A DNA stretch of 64,000 nt, taken from Tricholomella constricta (lineage: Eukaryota > Basidiomycota > Agaricomycetes > Agaricales > Lyophyllaceae). A program made the position numbers and the translations under genes. Positions within the stretch are counted from its first letter, which is position 1, and each line of letters starts with the position of its first letter. Below are positions 54,061 through 61,711 of the stretch, piece after piece. A model generated the notes under the pieces. It saw only the letters and a program-made list of their open reading frames with translations. It did no database searches and was not told where the DNA came from. Location of the stretch: contig JAACJP010000051.1 of assembly GCA_013368375.1 (NCBI GenBank), positions 146,103 through 210,102 on the forward strand, given 5' to 3'.

Positions 54061-56936
54061 CTTCCGGGTCGATAGTTTATCTGGAAGTCGAAGTTCGCCA
54101 GGCATTCCGACCATCGTGCTTGTCTGCGACTGAGTTGTTTGGTCGTGGAGAAGTACTGTAGGTTGTTGTGGTCGGAGTACACTTGAATGCGGTGGGGAGA
54201 TCCCTCTAGGTAGGCCCTCCATTGTTTAAACGCTTCCACGATTGCTAGGAGCTCCTTGTCATAGATGTCGTAGTTGAGCTCCGCGTCTATCATAGTTCTC
54301 GCGTAGAAGGCGACCGGACGTAAGTCTTGTGATGTCTCGTCAAATTGGGAGATGATCCCCGCTATGGCGAAGTCGGAGGCATCGCACTCTAGTATCACCG
54401 GTAGTTGAGGATCGAAGTGTCGTAGGATGGGTGCGGAGGAGAATGCTTTCTTCAATAGCTCGAAGACTCCTTCGCATTCGGAATCCCATTTCCAGATTGT
54501 GTCCTTTTGCGTGAGTTTATTTAACCTCTTCGTTATGCCCGAGTAATTGTCGATAAACCGCCGATAGAAGTTTGCAAAGCCTAGGAAGGATTGGAGTTCT
54601 TTGACCTTCGTCGGTCTAGGCCACTTCCGGATCGCGTCGACTTTTCCTGGATCCATCTTTACTCCGCCGGGGGATACGATGACGCCTAGATATTCGATCT
54701 CCGTAGTGTGAAACGTACATTTCTCCGGTTTCGCATGAAGGTTGTGTTTCCGGAGCCTCTCGAGGACCTTCCGAACGTGTCCGTGATGTTCCTCTAAGGT
54801 CTCCGAGAAAACCAGAATGTCGTCGAGATAGATCACTGCGAACACGTCGTTCATGTCGTGAAAGATGTCGTTCATGAAGTGTTGGAACGTCGCGGGTGAG
54901 TTTGTCATGCCGAAGGGCATTACCAGGTATTCGAAAAGTCCATAGCGAGTGCGGAAGGCTGTCTTCCATTCGTGTCCCGGAGCTATGCGGACGTTGTTGT
55001 AGCCCACTCGGAGGTCGATCTTCGAGTATACTTTTGCTTTTTGAAGTCGGTCTATGAGGTCTCCGATCAGGGGTAGAGGGTAACGGTTCTTCTTGGTGAT
55101 CCGATTTAGTCCTCTATAGTCCACGCATAGCCGGAGTGATCCGTCCTTCTTCTTTGCGAACAGTACCGGAGCTCCCGCTGACGAACTCGAAGGTCGGATG
55201 AACCCTTTACCGAGCATCTCGTCGATGTAATCCTTCAATGCTTTCAACTCCAGTTCGGACATGTTGTATATCTTTCCGAAAGGAGGGGTAGTGTTTTCGT
55301 CGAGTTCCACTGTGTGATCGTAAGGTCGGTGTGGGGGGATGGTTTTCGCTTCGCCCGCTGAGAATACGTCTTCGAAGTCCCTGTACTCCGGAGGTACGAC
55401 TTCCTCAAAGATTTCCTTTTCTGTCTTTGGTTGCTTGGGTTCGTCGTCGGAGGTGTTATTGGCATGGAGGTGTTCTTCCTGTTCGGTGGGGGAGATGTGT
55501 AGTTGGAACGCTGTGGCTCCGTCCCTGATGAGGTTCGCGAATGGCGCCGCTCCGATCAGGCGGATGCTTTGTGTTTCGACATCCTCTTCTCTCTCTCCGG
55601 TTTCGTCTTCGACCTCCGTTTCCGGGTTGGTTTCCTCTTCTTCCTGTGTTTCTGTCGTTGGGGACGTTGCGGGTTTCCGTTTGGGGTGGGGTTTGAATTT
55701 GGACCTCGGAACGTTTGGAGGGAAGTAGTTGGGTGGAGGTGGTTTTCGGGTGTGTTTCCGTCCCATTACCTCCTCTGGCGACTCAGTTGTCGGTGTTGGT
55801 ACTTCCTCTTGGGGTTCGTTGGTGTTTGGGCGGGTGTCTTCCTCCTTCATGTTGTCGCTGGAGGTGTCGTTCTGATCGTTGTCGTCGTCCAGGAGGTCCC
55901 TGAGGAGGGGTTGTTTTTCCGAAAGGGGGTTGGCTGGTTTCGGAGCTTCGACGTCTTCCTCCTCCTCAAGGGTCACGGTTCCCCATTGCGTCTTCTGGGA
56001 AAGCGATATCGCGGCTAGTCCTGCTCCTTGTTCCATGGTCATGGACATTTCCCGCCAGTCGATGTCCGGATTTGCTTCCCGTAACCAAGGTAATCCGAGC
56101 ACTAATGGTGTGGCTGGATGTAACTGTGTCATGAGGAGGTCGACCTTATACTCTAGTCCGTTCTCGAGTTTGATCGTTTCGGGACTATGGTGTGAAATGG
56201 CTCCGCCTCCGCTGGGGTTTCCGTCGAACAGTTGTAGGGTCATGGGGTTGGCGAGAGGTTCCGGCTTCGTACACGAGGATTTTGTTATGAAGTTGCCCGC
56301 CGCCCCACTATCAATAAGTGCCCGTAGACGCGTTGCAGATCCCTCCAACTGTACTTCGATCGTGAAGGAGCGAGCCGACCGCGAGGGTAAGGGTTGAGCT
56401 CCTGTGTCTGTTGTTGTTGGAGCGACTTCCCTTTTCCTTCGGAGGTCCGGTAGTGATCCTTCGATTTTGCCGTTTGACCCCCGTCGTAGCGTGATGCAGA
56501 GGTCTTTCCAATTTATGTGGGGATTGACCTCCTTCAGCCATGATAGTCCCAGTACTATCGTCGCTGTCTCGTGGAGTTTCGTTATGAGGAATCTTATCCT
56601 CTGAGTGGTGCCGTCACTGAATTTGACGTCGTTGGTGGTATAGTGTGTGATTTTGCCTGATGCGGAGAGTTCTCCGTCGAATAGGCAGAGGTTTATTGGG
56701 GGGTTGAGCTCCTCAAGGTGGAGCCCACGTGATGTCGCCATGACGGAGTCCATGAAGTTGTCGGTAGCTCCGCTGTCGATGAGCGTGTTTTCGGGGTCTT
56801 CTCCTCCTCCGTTTGGCGTGAGGTGTATTAGGAATGCCAGTGACGAATGGGAGGAGAGAGTTACTGTGCGGGTGTCCGTTGTCGATAATGCCGTTGCGCG
56901 TAGTTTAGTGTCAAGGTCCGGTTTTAGGTCTTCGCG
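53946..56936 (-). CDS. Element A pol: two retropepsin domains, RT and RNase H
   Basis: The minus-strand frame is open from just after the gag stop and lies in the -1 frame relative to gag, so a -1 frameshift is the likely mode of expression. It begins with an aspartic protease (LIDSGATDNF, later IVLGLSWLKEVNPHINW) and is followed by a second complete one (LIDSGAAGNF, later LVLGLPWLREANPDIDW). Next comes a long acidic linker, then RT (SAGAPVLFAKKKDGSLRLCV, LPFG-type MPFGMTNSPATFQ, catalytic YLDD) and RNase H (ILECDASDFAIAG, YDKELLAIVEA, YSDHNNLQY). The frame ends shortly after the RNase H domain; integrase continues in another frame. Confidence 0.92.
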   Translation of the reverse strand, partial: REDLKPDLDTKLRATALSTTDTRTVTLSSHSSLAFLIHLTPNGGGEDPENTLIDSGATDNFMDSVMATSRGLHLEELNPPINLCLFDGELSASGKITHYTTNDVKFSDGTTQRIRFLITKLHETATIVLGLSWLKEVNPHINWKDLCITLRRGSNGKIEGSLPDLRRKREVAPTTTDTGAQPLPSRSARSFTIEVQLEGSATRLRALIDSGAAGNFITKSSCTKPEPLANPMTLQLFDGNPSGGGAISHHSPETIKLENGLEYKVDLLMTQLHPATPLVLGLPWLREANPDIDWREMSMTMEQGAGLAAISLSQKTQWGTVTLEEEEDVEAPKPANPLSEKQPLLRDLLDDDNDQNDTSSDNMKEEDTRPNTNEPQEEVPTPTTESPEEVMGRKHTRKPPPPNYFPPNVPRSKFKPHPKRKPATSPTTETQEEEETNPETEVEDETGEREEDVETQSIRLIGAAPFANLIRDGATAFQLHISPTEQEEHLHANNTSDDEPKQPKTEKEIFEEVVPPEYRDFEDVFSAGEAKTIPPHRPYDHTVELDENTTPPFGKIYNMSELELKALKDYIDEMLGKGFIRPSSSSAGAPVLFAKKKDGSLRLCVDYRGLNRITKKNRYPLPLIGDLIDRLQKAKVYSKIDLRVGYNNVRIAPGHEWKTAFRTRYGLFEYLVMPFGMTNSPATFQHFMNDIFHDMNDVFAVIYLDDILVFSETLEEHHGHVRKVLERLRKHNLHAKPEKCTFHTTEIEYLGVIVSPGGVKMDPGKVDAIRKWPRPTKVKELQSFLGFANFYRRFIDNYSGITKRLNKLTQKDTIWKWDSECEGVFELLKKAFSSAPILRHFDPQLPVILECDASDFAIAGIISQFDETSQDLRPVAFYARTMIDAELNYDIYDKELLAIVEAFKQWRAYLEGSPHRIQVYSDHNNLQYFSTTKQLSRRQARWSECLANFDFQINYRPGRLGAKPDALTRRADVYPKKGFEQDHNSFNNRIIIPPND

Positions 56937-56938
56937 AT

Positions 56939-59032
56939 TCAGAGCCCGGGCAAGTCCTGAATCGCCCCCGCGTTTCCCTCTTCTGTCTTGTGATGGAATT
57001 CGAAGATGTCGTCGCCGATGAGGTAGGTGGCTCTGCCCATGGCGTTTGCTGTTGGGCAGTCGCGCATCCAGTGTTCCAGGTCACCGCATAGGATGCAGGC
57101 CTTGTCTCGAATTCGTTGTTGCTTTACGTCTTCGTCAATCTTCACCCAGGGGCGTGTTGACTTCTTGAAACCGAAGTTGTTGGCTTGTAGGGCCTCCTCG
57201 TCGTCCCATGCGATTTTCTGGTCTTGCGCCTTACCTTCCCTACCTGAGTCCGGGTCCTGATCATGACTTTCGGCGTTCAAGCGTGCGTTCCTGTTCCCTT
57301 GAGCCGTTTGCGGCGTCGTGCGGCTTGCGGGTCCGGCCCAAGGTCCCATCGGAGGTCGTGCGGAGGTGTTGGGGGTGTTCGCGTTATTCGCCCAGAGGGG
57401 TTTGTAGGACTCTGGATTTTCTATGCGATGTTCCCAGTACCTCCGATCGATTTGAGTGACCAGATCTCGGTAACCTTCGTAGGTTTCGGGGCTTGGTGCG
57501 ATGGCCAGGACGTTAAGGATTCGCTGGGGGAGCGCTTTCCGGAGTGTGAACTGTAGTGCTACCCAGTTCCAGCCTGTTTCGTACGCTTCTTGTTCGAACT
57601 TGATGATGAATGCTGTGAACTTTTCCCATTCCTTCATTTTCAGTCGCGAAATGTTGTTCTCGGCTTCCACTCTCGAGTTCGGTATTCCGAAGCGTGATCC
57701 TAATTCGTGTACGAATCCTTCCCAATTCGTGAACATCGGGTGTTGGGGGTTGTACGTGAGTTGCAGCCGAAAGTAGTCCATAGCTCCGTCCTTTAAGTAG
57801 GAGCTCGCGAATGACACCTTCAGGTGATCCTGTTCGTAGGTGATCGCCTTGGCTTGAAACGTTACTAGGCATTCCGTGACGAAGGTTTTCCATCTCCTCG
57901 GTTCTTTTCCAGTGAAGGGGTCCGGTTTCCTGATGTCGATTTTCGATTCCAGGTTTAGGAGGTGTCTGTACTGTTCCGGGGTCAGGTTTTGGTTTGGGCC
58001 TAAGAGCTGTTGCGGTGGAGGTGGGGGTCGTTGAGGGTTTGCGAATTGGCCTCCTCCCGGATTTCCGGGTGGGCCTCCTCCTCCTCCTCCTCCGTGGCCT
58101 CCTCCTCCCCCTCCGGGACCTCCGTGGCCTCCCGGGCCTCCTGGTCCTTGTGGTGGTCCGTATCCTCCGTGACCTCCCCCTCCTCCAGGACCTCCTGTTC
58201 CTCCGGGGCCGTTTCCCCAATAACCTCCTCCTCCCCCTCCTGGTCCTCCGGGGCCGTTTCCCCATTGAGTTCCTCTCGGGGTAGGTGGTCCCGAGGATCC
58301 CGGAGGTGGTTGGGGCTGTGGAGGTGGTCCGTTGTACTGGGGGTTCGGTCGTCCGCCGGGTATGGGTGGGGCTGGTCCGGGGTTGTAGCCAGTTCTGTAT
58401 TGTTCGAACTGGGGGAATTGTTGTTGGGTCCCTTGCCTTCCGTCGAGGATGGTTACGTTTTGACCGGGGCCGGGGTCCGCTCCGATTCCACGGCGTTCTC
58501 TTGGGGAGATTGGGCGTGGGCCTTGCGGTGACCTCCTGTTCTGGTTCGCCAGGTGAGGTGGTGTTTGGCGCCAGTCTTCTCGTGTCCTTGGGGGTGCTCC
58601 TCTTTCTTCTCGGTTTTCTTCGCGTAATTCGTAGCTATGAGCGTACGACAGCGGCGTTGGGATTCCTTGTTCCGACGGAGGTAGGGGAATATTCTCGGGT
58701 TCCCTCTGAGGAGCTCCTTCTTCCCTTGCGGAGGTCCTTTGTGGGCCTTGAAAACCCGAGTTTGGCCTGGAGAATGGTCCTTCGAAAGAGGGGTTCTCTT
58801 CGGGGATCCTTTGCAAATTTTGGGCTCCCCAGAATCCGAACGTCGGAGCTCTTCGAGCGTCTGTCCCTGGTGTGACGGTGGGTTCGAACCCTCCTTGGCT
58901 GGGGGGTGCGTTCCCTTGGTTCATCCTCCTGAGTAGAGCCGAAGCTGTCTGCGTATTGACAGTGCTTGTCGCTCGTGGAGGTTCTTCGAATCTAGTTTCA
59001 ATTCTGGAGGGAATGGGCTCCTGAATTGGCAT
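56939..59032 (-). CDS. Element A gag
   Basis: 697 aa. The first 330 residues are disordered and rich in Pro, Gly and Arg with a long Gly/Pro block (GGPGGHGGPGGGGGGHGG, about residues 265-325). The capsid-like core follows at about 350-540 (KPDPFTGKEPRRWKTFVTEC, GSRFGIPNSRVEAENNISRL, FEQEAYETGWNWVALQFTLR). One CCHC zinc knuckle, CILCGDLEHWMRDC, sits near 660. Gag packages the element RNA into virus-like particles. Start taken at 59032, about 80 bp inside the element from the 5' LTR. Confidence 0.9.
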   Translation of the reverse strand: MPIQEPIPSRIETRFEEPPRATSTVNTQTASALLRRMNQGNAPPSQGGFEPTVTPGTDARRAPTFGFWGAQNLQRIPEENPSFEGPFSRPNSGFQGPQRTSAREEGAPQREPENIPLPPSEQGIPTPLSYAHSYELREENREERGAPPRTREDWRQTPPHLANQNRRSPQGPRPISPRERRGIGADPGPGQNVTILDGRQGTQQQFPQFEQYRTGYNPGPAPPIPGGRPNPQYNGPPPQPQPPPGSSGPPTPRGTQWGNGPGGPGGGGGGYWGNGPGGTGGPGGGGGHGGYGPPQGPGGPGGHGGPGGGGGGHGGGGGGGPPGNPGGGQFANPQRPPPPPQQLLGPNQNLTPEQYRHLLNLESKIDIRKPDPFTGKEPRRWKTFVTECLVTFQAKAITYEQDHLKVSFASSYLKDGAMDYFRLQLTYNPQHPMFTNWEGFVHELGSRFGIPNSRVEAENNISRLKMKEWEKFTAFIIKFEQEAYETGWNWVALQFTLRKALPQRILNVLAIAPSPETYEGYRDLVTQIDRRYWEHRIENPESYKPLWANNANTPNTSARPPMGPWAGPASRTTPQTAQGNRNARLNAESHDQDPDSGREGKAQDQKIAWDDEEALQANNFGFKKSTRPWVKIDEDVKQQRIRDKACILCGDLEHWMRDCPTANAMGRATYLIGDDIFEFHHKTEEGNAGAIQDLPGL

Positions 59033-59093
59033 GTGGAAGGAACGTCCCGCGCTTTGGGGGTCGGAGAATCTTCTTCCCTCGTTGGACGTCTGG

Positions 59094-59113
59094 ATTTCTC
59101 CAGCCAGGGCGCG
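59094..59113 (-). promoter_or_regulatory. Primer-binding region of element A
   Basis: The 20 bp next to the 5' LTR, CGCGCCCTGGCTGGAGAAAT on the minus strand, is where a tRNA primer should bind. The complementary tRNA was not identified. Confidence 0.4.
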
Positions 59114-59459
59114 TGTTAGGACCTGTGTAGCACGCCGGTTACAGAGTTATTCTGGAACCACCGAAGCGGACAGGCCTGACGTCCGTCAAGGAAGACGGCC
59201 TACGAAGGAGTATTCGGAGGTCGTGAGCGTTGACGGAGGTGTTCACCGGGGCTGATTCGAACGAACGAGCTCAAGTGATACGGGTGTGAAGCCAAATAGA
59301 TTGAGAGAGAGAGAGAGAAACGAGAACGAGAATCGAGAACTAGTCTTAACAATAGGTAATATCGAGGTAAGGAGTCTGAAAAGAAGTGGTGCCATCATAT
59401 ATACGGTGGGCGTGCGTGGGAAAGCGTAAGTGATTGCGAGTTTAGGGGCGGTCGTGACA
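59114..59459 (-). repeat. LTR B, shared by elements A and B
   Basis: 346 bp, TGTTAGGACC...GTCGTGACA. It is the 5' LTR of element A on its left (gag starts 81 bp away) and the 3' LTR of element B on its right (polypurine tract at 59460-59472). Confidence 0.92.
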
Positions 59460-59472
59460 TTACCCCCTTCTC
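59460..59472 (-). promoter_or_regulatory. Polypurine tract of element B
   Basis: On the minus strand GAGAAGGGGGTAA abuts LTR B. It differs from that of element A by one base. Confidence 0.7.
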
Positions 59473-59681
59473 AAGCGTCGAGCCACTGAGACGCAGAAAA
59501 AGAAATGTTCGAATACGGGGAGTGTGGCGGTTATTCTCCTTTCTGGGTCGCGCGCGGTCACGTGAGGGGCACGTGTCGGTCTCGGTTGTAGGTCCTTGTG
59601 GGTGTTTTTGAGGATCTCGGAGATCGAAAGAGAAAAAACTTAGGTTGTTTGTTCCTCCTCCATCTTCTCTTCGTCCTGCTC

Positions 59682-61662
59682 ATGTCGTCCTTCAATCTCG
59701 ATATCGCGGCCCCCGCCTCCGTTGACCCTAGCACGATTTTGCGCGATTCCGAGTTGGCGCAGCTGTCCGTCGAAGATCGGGCGCGTGTGGCGTTCCTTGG
59801 CGTACCCCGACCCGTTTCCCCGACGTCCTCTCTTCCTGGGATCGTCACACTTGTCGATGGGAGTGTCGGGGCGGTCCCCGAATCTTCTCCCGCACCTCCC
59901 TCAATTCCCGATCATCGGCTGGTCATCCGTCTGCCGGTTCGATCTCGACAGATCCGGCGTCCTCGTTCCTCCACTCCAGAGGTTGAGTTCGAACCGGCCA
60001 GCGATCCTGTGTCACGTCCGGCGGCGACTTCGTTGTCCTGGGGGTCCCTTTTGACGGATGAGCTGTTGGCGGAGATCCTGCGTACCGCTGTGCGGGTTCC
60101 CCCTTCCTTGGCGTGGTGTGAGACGCATGCACCGGTAAGTGTTGCCCTTTTTCTGCGATCGATTGTTGATTCCATTTTGGGGTCTTCGTTAGTGTGATCG
60201 TTGTCGGGAGCGTCGGCTGTCCTGTCGATTTCAGGAGGTCCGTCTTCGCGGGACCCTGCCCTGTGTCGACTGCCGTGCGGCGCACTCCCTGTGTTCGCTT
60301 TCGTTGGAGCATGGCCTAGAAGTGGCCGCTAGGCAGTTGGGGATTCCCTTGGCGTGGTTGCGCTCTCGTGCGGAAGGCTTTGCTTTCTCTCGCACTGGCG
60401 TTGCGATGTCCTTTACCAGTATCCGTCGCGCCTTGCGTTTACCGCTCCCCCCTCCTCTTCCTGTTGTTTCCACATCCCCTGAAGGGTCCGGTGTTGTTCC
60501 TCCTCCTCGTGCTCCCCCGCCTCGCGCCTTTTTTCGCGGTACGCGAGGCCAGGGTCGAAAGTCTGTGCCTGTTGGCCGTAGGGGTGCGCGCTTGTCCGTT
60601 CAGGAGGTGCGCTCTTCGCCTATCCCTGGCCCTTCTCCCTCCTCCTCCCGCAATAGTTCGGTTTCGCTTGTCCCCGTTCGTCGTTCTGGGCCCATTGTGC
60701 GCACCGAGTCTCCGGATTCCCCCATCGCCGGCCCTTCGGAGCCTCTCTTTTTAAAAGGGTCATCCTCCTCAGGCTCTTCTTCACCGGTTTTGCCCTCTTC
60801 CCCCCCGCCATGTTGATTTCGACCCCCCCTGCTGCTCCGGTTCCCTCCCCTCCCTCGTCTGAGGAGTACCTCCGTCTTCAACGTCTCTATGACCAGGAGG
60901 TCGCGCGCGCGCAGGCCCTCTCTGTTCAAGTCGAGCTTCTCCGGGTCGAGGGTCAACGTGCCAAGTCCCATCTTCGTGGCGTATTGGCCGACTTCACCGA
61001 TGAACGTGAGCGTTTCCTTCATCTGCAGGCGCAGACTTCGGAGGTCGTAGACGTCGATCGTGACGCGGAGGTTGAGGATCTTCGGATGGAGGTGTCGGTT
61101 CTTCAGGATGAGGTTGCTGGTTTGCAGGGGCACGTTGTCCACCTTCAGGAGGTTAGGGATCATTGGCGTGGTCACGCCTTGGACCTCCGTACTCGCGGTT
61201 GACGGTGAGTTTCGATTCCCTTCATTTTCTCCTTCTTGTTTCTAAGACTTTTTCGTAGCCCTCGACCTTGCGCGTACCGCCTTCGCGTCCGATATGTATA
61301 TCGCGGATGGTGCTTTGCGTCGCGCCCTCGTCGAGTTGGAGGCGTCGCCAGTCCGAAGTATCATCGATGGCGCCCACAAGATTCTTGAGCGGCACTCGCT
61401 CTTGGAGCTGTTCCGCCCCCCCGTCGATCCCGAGTCGCCGTTCCCCGCGTTCGAGCATTTCCTTGCTCTTCATCGCCCTTCTCTTACTCGCGAAGGTGCC
61501 TTGGCGGAGTTCGTATCTCAGTCTCAGTTGATCGCCGACGACGAGCAGGACATTGCGTCGATGCGTCCCCTGGAGATAGGGTTGGTTGGGGAGGTGGGGG
61601 GTGATCGTGAGGGCGGTTCTTCTTCCAGTGCGGGTCCCTCTAAGCGTCGTCGCATCGAGTAG
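59682..61662 (+). pseudogene. Antisense accessory gene of element B (aORF), broken copy
   Basis: Homologous to 50275-52262 with the same exon-intron plan: exon 1 59682-60134, intron to 60234, exon 2 to about 61204, intron, exon 3 from about 61258 to TAG 61662. Conserved blocks include SLSWGSLLTDELLAEILRTA, VRVPPSLAWCE, the Cys cluster PCVDCRAAHSLCSL, ARQLGIPLAWLRSRAEG and the coiled coil EVEDLRMEVSVLQDEVAGLQ. It keeps a basic C-terminus (GPSKRRRIE), a likely nuclear signal lost in A. The frame is broken at a C7 run near 60800 and by a TGA just before the second donor (61199-61201). By eye the proteins are about three quarters identical to A. Confidence 0.75.
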
Positions 61663-61711
61663 TCGGTCCCTTCTGCAGCGTCTTGGCCTGCGTTTATTTT
61701 TTGCTGAATAT

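Larger units (their letters stand above)
49698..59459 (-). mobile_element. Ty3/gypsy chromovirus, element A
   Basis: The element reads on the minus strand from the 5' LTR (59114-59459) through gag, protease, RT/RNase H and integrase with a chromodomain, then an antisense accessory gene, a polypurine tract and the 3' LTR (49698-50055). Order of domains and the C-terminal chromodomain place it in the chromovirus branch of Ty3/gypsy. Its 5' LTR is also the 3' LTR of element B, so no independent right flank or target duplication exists. Confidence 0.93.

Noticed and set aside
55331..56604. Plus-strand ORFs opposite pol
   Set aside because: Shadows of the protease and linker region; no conserved structure and no second copy in the window to test them.
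57513..58875. Arg/Gly-rich and Leu/Val-rich ORFs on either strand across gag
   Set aside because: Shadow frames of the Gly/Pro repeat in gag; no introns or motifs. The antisense gene claim is limited to 50275-52262 and 59682-61662, where two copies support it.
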